Assembly: GCA_029824495.1 (NCBI GenBank)
Contig: JALGXY010000021.1
Span: forward strand, 1 to 5,463
Reading direction: 5' to 3'
Length of the DNA: 5,463 bases
DNA from: Fimbriimonadia bacterium
Lineage (GTDB): Bacteria > Armatimonadota > Fimbriimonadia > Fimbriimonadales > Fimbriimonadaceae
Under the pieces are notes generated by a model. The model was not told where the DNA came from. It was given only the letters and a program-made list of their open reading frames with translations, and did no database searches. Shown here one piece after another: positions 1-5,319 of the stretch (positions within the stretch are counted from its first letter, which is position 1; the number at the start of each line of letters is the position of its first letter). The position numbers and the translations under genes were made by a program.

Positions 1-376
1 GACGAACTTCGACAGGACTGCCATCCTTGACCGCAACCATCGTCACGCGAGCAGTGTTGGAGTGCCGGCGGTCTCCAACCTTCATATCGGTGGCGTAGAC
101 TTCGGTCGTCACCTCCATACTTGTGCGACCGACATAAGAGACGCAGCTGTCGAGTTCAACAAGATGACCAACGGCGATCGGCTGATGAAAATCGACTCTG
201 TCAAAAGAGGCAGTCAGGCAGATTTCACCACTGAATTTCTGCGCAGTCGCTGCGGCGGCGAGGTCGATAAGAGCAAGGATCGAGCCGCCAAAAACACTGC
301 CGACAACATTCGCGTCGTTCGGCGTCATCATCTGCGCCATCAAGACGTGTGTTTCAGAGACTCGTTTTGCGCTCAT
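1..376 (-). CDS. Acyl-CoA thioesterase, hotdog fold, YciA/BFIT type (3' end cut by window edge)
   Basis: The visible 125 residues are the N-terminal and central part of a single-hotdog acyl-CoA thioesterase, which hydrolyses acyl-CoA thioesters to free acid and CoA in the cytoplasm. The family signature is clear: residues 20-38 carry N23, G26, the FGG at 29-31 and D38, matching the N-x-x-G-x-x-FGG...D pattern of the YciA/cytosolic thioesterase family, in which the Asn and Asp belong to the active-site region. Residues 55-70 (TASFDRVDFHQPIAVG) match the second conserved block, and VGRTSMEV at 82-89 the third. The ATG at 376-374 overlaps the stop of tpiA (ATGA), which fixes the start and implies co-translation. 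The upstream AGAAAG is only a weak ribosome site. The C-terminus lies outside the window. Substrate chain length cannot be read from sequence. Identification to family is firm. Confidence 0.88.
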   Translation of the reverse strand, partial: MSAKRVSETHVLMAQMMTPNDANVVGSVFGGSILALIDLAAAATAQKFSGEICLTASFDRVDFHQPIAVGHLVELDSCVSYVGRTSMEVTTEVYATDMKVGDRRHSNTARVTMVAVKDGSPVEVR

Positions 377-1164
377 ACGCTTTCTACAATGGCGCTGAAA
401 TCTTCAGGCTTCAGGCTGGCTCCGCCAACCAGAGCACCATCGATCTCAGGGTAGCCGAACAGCTCTTTTGCGTTGTCAGGTTTGACGCTGCCGCCGTACA
501 GAATTCGTACATCGCTGGCCGCATCGTCGTCAAATTTCTCCGCGATCCAGCTGCGGATCATGCCGCAGACTCTGTTCGCTTCTTCTGAATCGCAGACGTC
601 GCCTGTCCCGATCGCCCAGACCGGCTCATAGGCGGCAACAAAGAGGTGCATCTCAGCAGGATGGACACCTTCGAGAGCGGCTTCAAGCTGCCGTCGGATT
701 ACTTCATCTGTCTGGCCAGCATCTCGTTCTTCCTTGGTCTCACCCACACAGAGGATCGGATTGATCCCATACATGAAGAGCGCTTGAATTTTGAGTTTGA
801 TCGTCTCGTCGGTCTCGCCAAAGTAGCCGAGAGTCGATTCCGGAATGTCGAGCTTTCCAAACCGGCCGCGGGTCTCGCTGTGGCCCACAATGCAGTAGTC
901 GACACAGAACTCATAGAGCTGCCGCGCGCTGACGTTTCCGGTATAGGCTCCCGACTCCATCCAGAACACATCTTGGGCGCCGAGCTTGACGCTGGAGTAC
1001 TTGAGAATCTCGCTCAGTTTAGGAATCGCCAGGTAAGGCGGACAGACAACCACGTCGACATCTGCCCGGCTCTCGGCATGCTGGACAAACGACTCGACTC
1101 GACCGGCGCCATCACCGGCGGTCAGGTTCATCTTCCAGTTGCCCGCAATCAGCTTGGTTCTCAT
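373..1164 (-). CDS. tpiA: Triosephosphate isomerase with a 13-residue insertion
   Basis: This glycolytic and gluconeogenic enzyme interconverts glyceraldehyde 3-phosphate and dihydroxyacetone phosphate, normally as a cytoplasmic (beta/alpha)8-barrel dimer. All catalytic landmarks are present: N9 and K11 in AGNWKMN, H95 in VGHSETR, E180 in AAYEPVWAIGTG (the loop-6 hinge), and phosphate-binding ILYGGSVKPDN (221-231) and GALVGGASL (243-251). The protein has 263 residues against the usual 250 or so; the excess is explained by an insertion at about 100-112 between GHSETR and YFGETDE. Residues 77 (N, usually E) and 98 (T, usually R) also differ from the common pattern. The start ATG is 2 nt after the osmC-like stop, and the stop overlaps the thioesterase start, so it sits mid-operon. 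A central-metabolism gene beside a peroxidase and a thioesterase has no obvious functional logic. Activity is expected because the catalytic residues are intact. Confidence 0.97.
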   Translation of the reverse strand: MRTKLIAGNWKMNLTAGDGAGRVESFVQHAESRADVDVVVCPPYLAIPKLSEILKYSSVKLGAQDVFWMESGAYTGNVSARQLYEFCVDYCIVGHSETRGRFGKLDIPESTLGYFGETDETIKLKIQALFMYGINPILCVGETKEERDAGQTDEVIRRQLEAALEGVHPAEMHLFVAAYEPVWAIGTGDVCDSEEANRVCGMIRSWIAEKFDDDAASDVRILYGGSVKPDNAKELFGYPEIDGALVGGASLKPEDFSAIVESV

Positions 1165-1166
1165 TG

Positions 1167-1622
1167 CTAGGCCCGAACCACCGTCGGTTCAACGGCAACT
1201 TCGATTTTGCCCTTGATCGCTGCAGTGATGATGCAGTAGGCGTCGGCCTTGTGCGCCATCTCTTCGACAGCGGCGATCATCGCATCATCGGCGGAGCTTT
1301 CCAAGGTGATCAACGGACGAATGGTCACCTTCTTGTACGTGAACTGCATCCCCTGCTGCTCGACTTCGCCAACAACATCTGACTTGATCGACACCAGCGG
1401 AACCTTGCGGTTCTCGGCGATGATGCCAAACACCATCGAATAACAGCCAGCAACCGCGCTTGCGAGAAGCTCTTCAGGGTTTGTGCCGGCACCTGGGCCG
1501 CCAAATTCAGCTGGAACGCTGAGAGAATTTACAACTCCTGAACCGAGCGAAGTGACCTGACCTGATCCGTCACGACCGCCCTGCCACTCTGCAGCTGCTT
1601 TGTACTCGTGCAGTTGACTCAT
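1167..1622 (-). CDS. OsmC/Ohr-family peroxiredoxin-like protein
   Basis: A 151-residue protein of the OsmC/Ohr superfamily, thiol peroxidases that reduce organic hydroperoxides using a pair of reactive cysteines. The two family cysteines are C60, in NPEELLASAVAGC (48-60), and C130, in ADAYCIITAAIKG (126-138); E50/E51 and the early R17 in WQGGRDGSG agree with the conserved Arg and Glu around the active site. The length is typical. The ending and the N-terminal MSQLHEYKAAAEWQGG resemble the OsmC subgroup more than Ohr, but I would not assign a symbol. The reading frame stays open upstream through the antisense of the tRNA, but residues there look non-coding; the ATG at 1622-1620 gives the normal family N-terminus. 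A purine run (GGGGAG, about 1639-1644) lies rather far upstream for a ribosome site. It is the first gene of a minus-strand cluster with tpiA and the thioesterase. Confidence 0.92.
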   Translation of the reverse strand: MSQLHEYKAAAEWQGGRDGSGQVTSLGSGVVNSLSVPAEFGGPGAGTNPEELLASAVAGCYSMVFGIIAENRKVPLVSIKSDVVGEVEQQGMQFTYKKVTIRPLITLESSADDAMIAAVEEMAHKADAYCIITAAIKGKIEVAVEPTVVRA

Positions 1623-1672
1623 ACTTTTGCTGATTCTACTCCCCGCTCCGGCCAGCTCCTGAGTCTGCCGCC

Positions 1673-1690
1673 AGGTCCGGAAGCGGACCT
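1673..1690. repeat. Perfect inverted repeat, 7-bp arms, GAAG spacer
   Basis: AGGTCCG (1673-1679) is followed by GAAG and then CGGACCT (1684-1690), a perfect 7-bp palindrome. It lies in the divergent intergenic region between the osmC-like gene and tRNA-Cys, covering the expected -35 position for the TATATT box at 1696. It could be an operator for a dimeric regulator or an RNA hairpin in the osmC-like 5' leader. It has no T-run on either side, so a terminator is unlikely. The repeat is directly seen; its role is inference. Confidence 0.6.
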
Positions 1691-1695
1691 CCGGG

Positions 1696-1701
1696 TATAT
1701 T
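1696..1701 (+). promoter_or_regulatory. Candidate -10 box for tRNA-Cys
   Basis: TATATT lies 12 nt before the tRNA 5' end and is one mismatch from the sigma-70 -10 consensus TATAAT. It is the only AT-rich patch in this intergenic region. A 17-nt spacer puts the -35 at 1673-1678 (AGGTCC), which does not resemble TTGACA and coincides with one arm of the inverted repeat. The promoter may depend on an activator or simply have a weak -35. Confidence 0.42.
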
Positions 1702-1713
1702 TTCGCCTCATAA

Positions 1714-1789
1714 GGCGCCGTGCCCAAGTGGTTAAGGGAGCGGTTTGCAAAACCGTTATTCAGCAGTTCGAATCTGCTCGGCGCCTCCA
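1714..1789 (+). tRNA. tRNA-Cys (anticodon GCA)
   Basis: The full cloverleaf can be drawn. The acceptor stem is a perfect 7 bp (GGCGCCG 1714-1720 with CGGCGCC 1779-1785). The D-arm is CCC 1723-1725 with GGG 1736-1738, and its loop contains GG. The anticodon stem is GCGGT 1740-1744 with ACCGT 1752-1756, including one G-T wobble; the 7-nt loop TTGCAAA places anticodon GCA at 1747-1749. The variable loop is 5 nt, and the T-stem is AGCAG with CTGCT around loop TTCGAAT. The discriminator base is U (1786), the classic identity element for cysteinyl-tRNA synthetase, and CCA is encoded at 1787-1789. It is complete and looks functional. The next protein-coding start is only 11 nt downstream, so the primary transcript may be a tRNA-mRNA fusion that needs processing. 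Confidence 0.97.
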
Positions 1790-1800
1790 ACCTCTTTTTC

Positions 1801-2769
1801 ATGGCCTCGGCCGTCCCGAATCTCCTCAATTTCAGTCAGCCTCAGACACCAAAGGCTGACCTGCAGAGAAGACCCCTCAGCCAATACACCGGCTCTCCCT
1901 TCTCGCCGGTGGGAATGATGACTCTCCCGCTCTGGAGATCGACCGAAGGGTGTCTTCTTCCTGCGATCAAGGTTCACGGAATCTGGCTTGCGACAGGAGC
2001 ACCGCTGGGTCCCGAGATCACTTCGCTCGCAGCGATGGACGAGTTTCTTAGTCTTGCTGGCCCCAGCGTCTTCTTTGGGGTCACCGAGGCACAGGCTTCT
2101 CACTTAGCGAACCGCGGTGCCTGGACTTTTAAGCTGGGCTCTGAGCCTGTCTGGAAGCTCAATGCATGGCAGGAGACCGCGCGATCATCGCGCTCAATCG
2201 AAGGTCAGATTAAGAGAGCTCAAAGAAAGGGAGTCATCGGCCTTGCTGGGCCGGTCCATTTGCAGGATGCCGCCGAGGTCCTTAGATCCTGGCAGGCCGA
2301 TCAGCCTCTTCGCGTCCAGGGGTTTGCAGCGTCACCGCTTGACGTCAGTCATTCAGAAGTCGTGACGGCTTCTGCGAGCGTCGATGGCAGATTGGTCGGC
2401 TATGCAGCCGCAGTCCAACGAGGACCCGGTTCATGGGTGGTTCATGACCTGATCAGAAAGCCGGACGCTCCGAACGGAACGAATGAACTGTTGGTGAGCA
2501 GCCTTTTTGAACATTTTTACGATATCGGCGCCGAAGAGGCGAGTCTTGGGTTGACACCCCTTGCTGGATGTACAGGACTCAAAATTCAGGCGCTGCGTCG
2601 AATCGCAGGACCTCTCTACCATTTCAGTGGAATCGAAGGATTCCGGCAGAAGCTGAAACCGACAGAGTGGAGGCCGCTCTGGCTGGCAGGCTGCGGAGAC
2701 GTTTCGCAGGTTCGGGCAGCTGCGGCTCTCGGAAAGGCATTGATAGAACCGGCTGCAGACCGGTCATAA
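1801..2769 (+). CDS. DUF2156 / MprF C-terminal-domain-like protein (putative aminoacyl-tRNA-dependent transferase)
   Basis: A 322-residue protein (from the ATG at 1801) resembling the DUF2156 domain, the cytoplasmic catalytic half of MprF (lysyl/alanyl-phosphatidylglycerol synthase), a double-GNAT fold that moves an amino acid from aminoacyl-tRNA to a lipid. Recognisable blocks are EPVWKLNAW (115-123), the basic helix RSIEGQIKRAQRKGV (131-145), GRLVGYAA (196-203), WVVHDLIRKPDAPNGTNELL (212-231), SLGLTPLAG (248-256) and the C-terminal LYHFSGIEGFRQKLKPTEWR (272-291). There is no membrane segment, so the MprF flippase half is absent and the protein should be soluble. The start is uncertain: no Shine-Dalgarno precedes 1801, and 1915 or 1918 (behind GGTGGGA) are alternatives, but these would remove part of the apparent N-terminal fold. 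The open frame also runs back through the tRNA, which is fortuitous. scpA follows after 16 nt. Substrate is unknown; the family call is from motif memory. Confidence 0.78.
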   Translation: MASAVPNLLNFSQPQTPKADLQRRPLSQYTGSPFSPVGMMTLPLWRSTEGCLLPAIKVHGIWLATGAPLGPEITSLAAMDEFLSLAGPSVFFGVTEAQASHLANRGAWTFKLGSEPVWKLNAWQETARSSRSIEGQIKRAQRKGVIGLAGPVHLQDAAEVLRSWQADQPLRVQGFAASPLDVSHSEVVTASASVDGRLVGYAAAVQRGPGSWVVHDLIRKPDAPNGTNELLVSSLFEHFYDIGAEEASLGLTPLAGCTGLKIQALRRIAGPLYHFSGIEGFRQKLKPTEWRPLWLAGCGDVSQVRAAAALGKALIEPAADRS

Positions 2770-2785
2770 TGGGCACCGCCTGACA

Positions 2786-3550
2786 ATGGCCAAACGATCG
2801 AAACCGGCAAAGACTGACGACCCTGGCGCAACCGCTCTAGGATTCGTCGCTCCGCCAGATATTCATATTGAGTGCGATGCCTTTAAGGGGTCGCTGGCGA
2901 TGCTGTTTCAGATGGTCAAGGATCGCAAGATCGACCTGCTCGGCGTGCCTCTTGCCCCGATCTGCAAGGCCTATTTCCAGCACGTTTTAGAGACCTCTGC
3001 TCAGCACGATCTCGAATCGGCAGCCACAGCGATGACGGCCCTTGCTTATCTGCTGGAACGAAAAGCCTGGCAGCTTCTGCCCAAACCCGACGAGGAGCCG
3101 GATGAGGAGGACCTGCTCGACGATCTCGACCCGTATATCCAGGAGTTCCGGCCTGCTATCGACGAACTGTCGAAACTCAAAGACGAGCGAAATCAGATCT
3201 TCTTTAGATCAGGAGATTCCGGCGGTGACTACGAATTGCCGTTTGAAATCGGCGAGGCTCAAGCCAGCGATCTCGCTTCGGTCCTGGAGCGGCTGCTTGA
3301 ACGCGCGAAGCCGGATACCGTCGATCCACCGACTGGGCCAAGGAGATCTCTCTCCGAGCAGATGATCATTGTTATGAACGCTCTCGATGACGAGCCGAGG
3401 CCGATAGAAGAGGTGGTCACCGAAGAATTCACGCGCAGCGAGGTCGTCTGGTGGTTCCTCGCCCTGCTCGAGTTGATCCGGCTTGGACAAGCAAGAGTTC
3501 TTAAGCGAAAAGCGGGCATACTCTTCGCCCGAGGGGAATCTGGATCATGA
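2786..3550 (+). CDS. scpA: Segregation and condensation protein A
   Basis: ScpA is the kleisin subunit of the bacterial SMC-ScpAB condensin; it bridges SMC head and neck and binds a ScpB dimer to compact and separate chromosomes. The 254-residue length fits the family. Residues 27-68 (IECDAFKGSLAMLFQMVKDR and following) form the N-terminal SMC-neck-binding helices, with the conserved spacing to DLLGVPLAPI and then ALAYLLERKAWQLLP (85-99), the counterpart of the LVMAATLxxIKSRxLLP block. An acidic linker (about 101-116) and a middle region follow, then a C-terminal winged helix with WWFLALLELIRLGQARVLKR (222-241), which in the family contacts the SMC head. The first block reads FKGSLAML instead of the common GPLDLLL. 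The first 20 or so residues are a polar, family-atypical extension. No clear Shine-Dalgarno is present. The stop overlaps the scpB start (ATGA), supporting coupled synthesis of the two partners. Confidence 0.92.
   Translation: MAKRSKPAKTDDPGATALGFVAPPDIHIECDAFKGSLAMLFQMVKDRKIDLLGVPLAPICKAYFQHVLETSAQHDLESAATAMTALAYLLERKAWQLLPKPDEEPDEEDLLDDLDPYIQEFRPAIDELSKLKDERNQIFFRSGDSGGDYELPFEIGEAQASDLASVLERLLERAKPDTVDPPTGPRRSLSEQMIIVMNALDDEPRPIEEVVTEEFTRSEVVWWFLALLELIRLGQARVLKRKAGILFARGESGS
3531..3536 (+). promoter_or_regulatory. Ribosome binding site for scpB
   Basis: GAGGGG sits inside the 3' end of scpA, 10 nt before the overlapping scpB ATG. It is the clearest purine-rich ribosome site among the plus-strand genes here and supports the start at 3547. 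Re-initiation by ribosomes finishing scpA is also likely, given the ATGA overlap. Confidence 0.45.
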
Positions 3551-4125
3551 CGCTGATCGACTCTGTCCACGCCCTGCTCTTCTGCGCCGACTCACCGGCG
3601 ACAGCGGATCAGATTGCCAAAGCGCTCGAAACACCTCCCTATGAAGTCGAAGAGGCGCTCGACAGCCTCGGCTCGAAGCTCGATCAAGAGGGGCCAATTC
3701 AGCTGGTCAGAATCGCAGGCGGCTATCAGCTCTGCACCAAGTCTCAATTCGCCCAAGCCGTCGCTTCATTCCTGCAGCCCCAAAAATCGAAGCTGAGCCG
3801 CAGCCTCATGGAAGTCCTGGCGATCGTTGCCTATAAACAGCCGGTCACTATGTCGGAAGTCGATGCTGTCCGCGGAGTTCAGAGCGACTACTCGCTGAAG
3901 CAGCTCGTTGAAAAACGGATGGTGGGCGAAGTCGGCAGAAAGGAGACACCGGGCAGACCGATCCTCTACGGGACCACCCAGCAGTTTCTTCATCTGTTCA
4001 ACATGGACACGCTGCAGGATCTTCCGGAAATAACAATCGATGTCCACAGCCCCGAGCTGCCGGGCTGCGAGGAAGAGACCCAACCTCAGCTCGAAATGGC
4101 CGATGAGGCCAGCGTCGAAGGGTAA
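3547..4125 (+). CDS. scpB: Segregation and condensation protein B
   Basis: ScpB forms a winged-helix dimer that binds the central region of ScpA in the SMC condensin complex on the nucleoid. The 192-residue length is normal. The N-terminal winged helix spans about 1-75 (with LDQEGPIQLVRIAGGYQLCT, 45-64). The second winged helix contains the family's strongest signatures: LSRSLMEVLAIVAYKQPVT (83-101), VDAVRGVQSDYSLKQLVEK (105-123), VGRKETPGRPILYGTTQQFL (129-148) and LFNMDTLQDLP (150-160). A 32-residue acidic tail follows, probably disordered. The start overlaps the scpA stop and has a purine-rich site upstream. The dacA-like gene follows after 15 nt. Pairing of scpA and scpB is the usual arrangement and confirms both calls. 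Confidence 0.97.
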   Translation: MTLIDSVHALLFCADSPATADQIAKALETPPYEVEEALDSLGSKLDQEGPIQLVRIAGGYQLCTKSQFAQAVASFLQPQKSKLSRSLMEVLAIVAYKQPVTMSEVDAVRGVQSDYSLKQLVEKRMVGEVGRKETPGRPILYGTTQQFLHLFNMDTLQDLPEITIDVHSPELPGCEEETQPQLEMADEASVEG

Positions 4126-4140
4126 TCTTCAGCTCCTCCT

Positions 4141-5319
4141 ATGCGCACCTTTTTGGCGATTCTGCTGACCTGCCTGACTGTCAATATCCTGGCAGCAGAG
4201 CCGAGCATCAGTGCAGAGTCGGCCGTGGTCGCAGAACTCTCCACCGGCAGGATTCTCTGGCAGAAAAACGGTCATCAGCGGATGAGCCCAGCCAGCACAA
4301 CCAAGATTATGACCGGCCTGCTGCTCGTCGAAAACACCGAGCCGAGCGACATGATTCGAGTGCCCAACGGAGGCGCTGATATTGAGGGCAGCAGCATCTA
4401 TCTCAAACTTGGCGAACGGCTCAATGCTCAAGACCTCCTGTACGGTCTGATGGTCAGATCTGCCAACGATGGCGCCGCCACGATAGCCCTCCATGTCGGG
4501 GAGACAATCGGCGGATTCGCCAGGATGATGAATGAGCGGGCAGAGGAGCTCGGCTGCACATCGACCTTTTTTGCAAACCCTCACGGCCTGGATGAAGGAG
4601 GGCACGAGACTTCGGCTGCTGATCTTGCCCTGATCACCGCAGAAGCGATGAAGCACGAACGATTCAGGGATGCAGTCAGCCAGACCAGCGTGGTCATCGA
4701 GCGATCGATCAACCAGGAGAACCGCCTGCTGCTCTCCAAGAACCGATTTCTGAAGGAGTACGAGGGGGCCACAGGCGTCAAAACCGGATACACATCGATC
4801 GCCGGCCGCTGTTATGTCGGCAGCATTGAAAAAGATGGGCTCAGGTTTCTTACGGTCGTGCTCAACTCAGAAGATTGGGTCTCCGACACGACGATCCTCG
4901 CCGACTGGGCGCTGGCCAACCTTGAAGAACAGACCATCGCCAACGCTGGAGACCTGACTCCTGAGATTAAGGTCGAAGGGGCTGGCAGCCACCAATTTGT
5001 CTACGAACAGCCGCTGCAGGGCCTCACCTTAAGCGGCGATGAGATTCCGCGCACTCCAGAATTCAGGCTGACGCACAGCTCTCTGCCGATCGAGAAGGGT
5101 GCGGTTGTAGGACTGGCCATCATCGACCTGGCCGATGGCGGGCAGATCTCCGCTCCGCTGATCGCGGCTGAACAGATCAAAACACCTACTGTCAGCTCTG
5201 CGTTTGAGTCCTTTGCAAAGGCAGGGCCGGCAGGTGTCGTCATCATCTGTGCGCTGATCGGCGGTTCATTCCTGATGCGACGCCGAGCCAGAAGCTTCAA
5301 CAAGGTCTACAGAAAATGA
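4141..5319 (+). CDS. D-alanyl-D-alanine carboxypeptidase, class A low-molecular-weight PBP (DacA/DacF type)
   Basis: A 392-residue serine peptidase S11 (PBP5-like) that removes the terminal D-Ala from peptidoglycan pentapeptides outside the cytoplasmic membrane. Residues 1-19 form a signal peptide, with probable cleavage after LAA. All three penicillin-binding motifs are present: SxxK as S52-T-T-K55, SxN as S107-A-N109, and KTG as K214-T-G216 within GATGVKTGYT. The conserved NPHGLD (146-151) follows the SxN region. A beta-rich PBP5 C-terminal domain covers roughly 275-345. A hydrophobic segment (about 363-379) followed by RRRAR is a C-terminal membrane anchor, here a true transmembrane helix with a stop-transfer signal rather than the amphipathic helix of E. 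coli PBP5. GHETSA replaces the more usual GHYSTA. The start ATG has no Shine-Dalgarno; the preceding bases are pyrimidine-rich (CTCCTCCT). The stop overlaps the next gene (ATGA). Confidence 0.94.
   Translation: MRTFLAILLTCLTVNILAAEPSISAESAVVAELSTGRILWQKNGHQRMSPASTTKIMTGLLLVENTEPSDMIRVPNGGADIEGSSIYLKLGERLNAQDLLYGLMVRSANDGAATIALHVGETIGGFARMMNERAEELGCTSTFFANPHGLDEGGHETSAADLALITAEAMKHERFRDAVSQTSVVIERSINQENRLLLSKNRFLKEYEGATGVKTGYTSIAGRCYVGSIEKDGLRFLTVVLNSEDWVSDTTILADWALANLEEQTIANAGDLTPEIKVEGAGSHQFVYEQPLQGLTLSGDEIPRTPEFRLTHSSLPIEKGAVVGLAIIDLADGGQISAPLIAAEQIKTPTVSSAFESFAKAGPAGVVIICALIGGSFLMRRRARSFNKVYRK

Noticed and set aside
646..1170. Plus-strand open frame opposite tpiA
   Set aside because: Antisense to a well-conserved enzyme, with no recognisable domain or ribosome site.
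1690..1724. Minus-strand promoter for the osmC-like gene
   Set aside because: TATACC can be read on the minus strand at 1695-1700, but no -35 is recognisable and the expected position falls inside the tRNA.
1720..1800. DUF2156 reading frame starting inside the tRNA
   Set aside because: The ATG-like start at 1720 lies within the tRNA-Cys gene; the open frame there is accidental.
1790..1800. Terminator after tRNA-Cys
   Set aside because: There is a T5 run but no hairpin of its own; the upstream stems belong to the tRNA, so a factor-independent terminator is not supported.
1623..1829. Upstream extension of the osmC-like reading frame
   Set aside because: It runs antisense through the tRNA and the promoter region, and its residues have no family resemblance; the ATG at 1622 gives the standard OsmC N-terminus.
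4129..4656. Long minus-strand open frame opposite the carboxypeptidase gene
   Set aside because: It is fully antisense to a gene with intact catalytic motifs and resembles no family; a shadow of codon bias.
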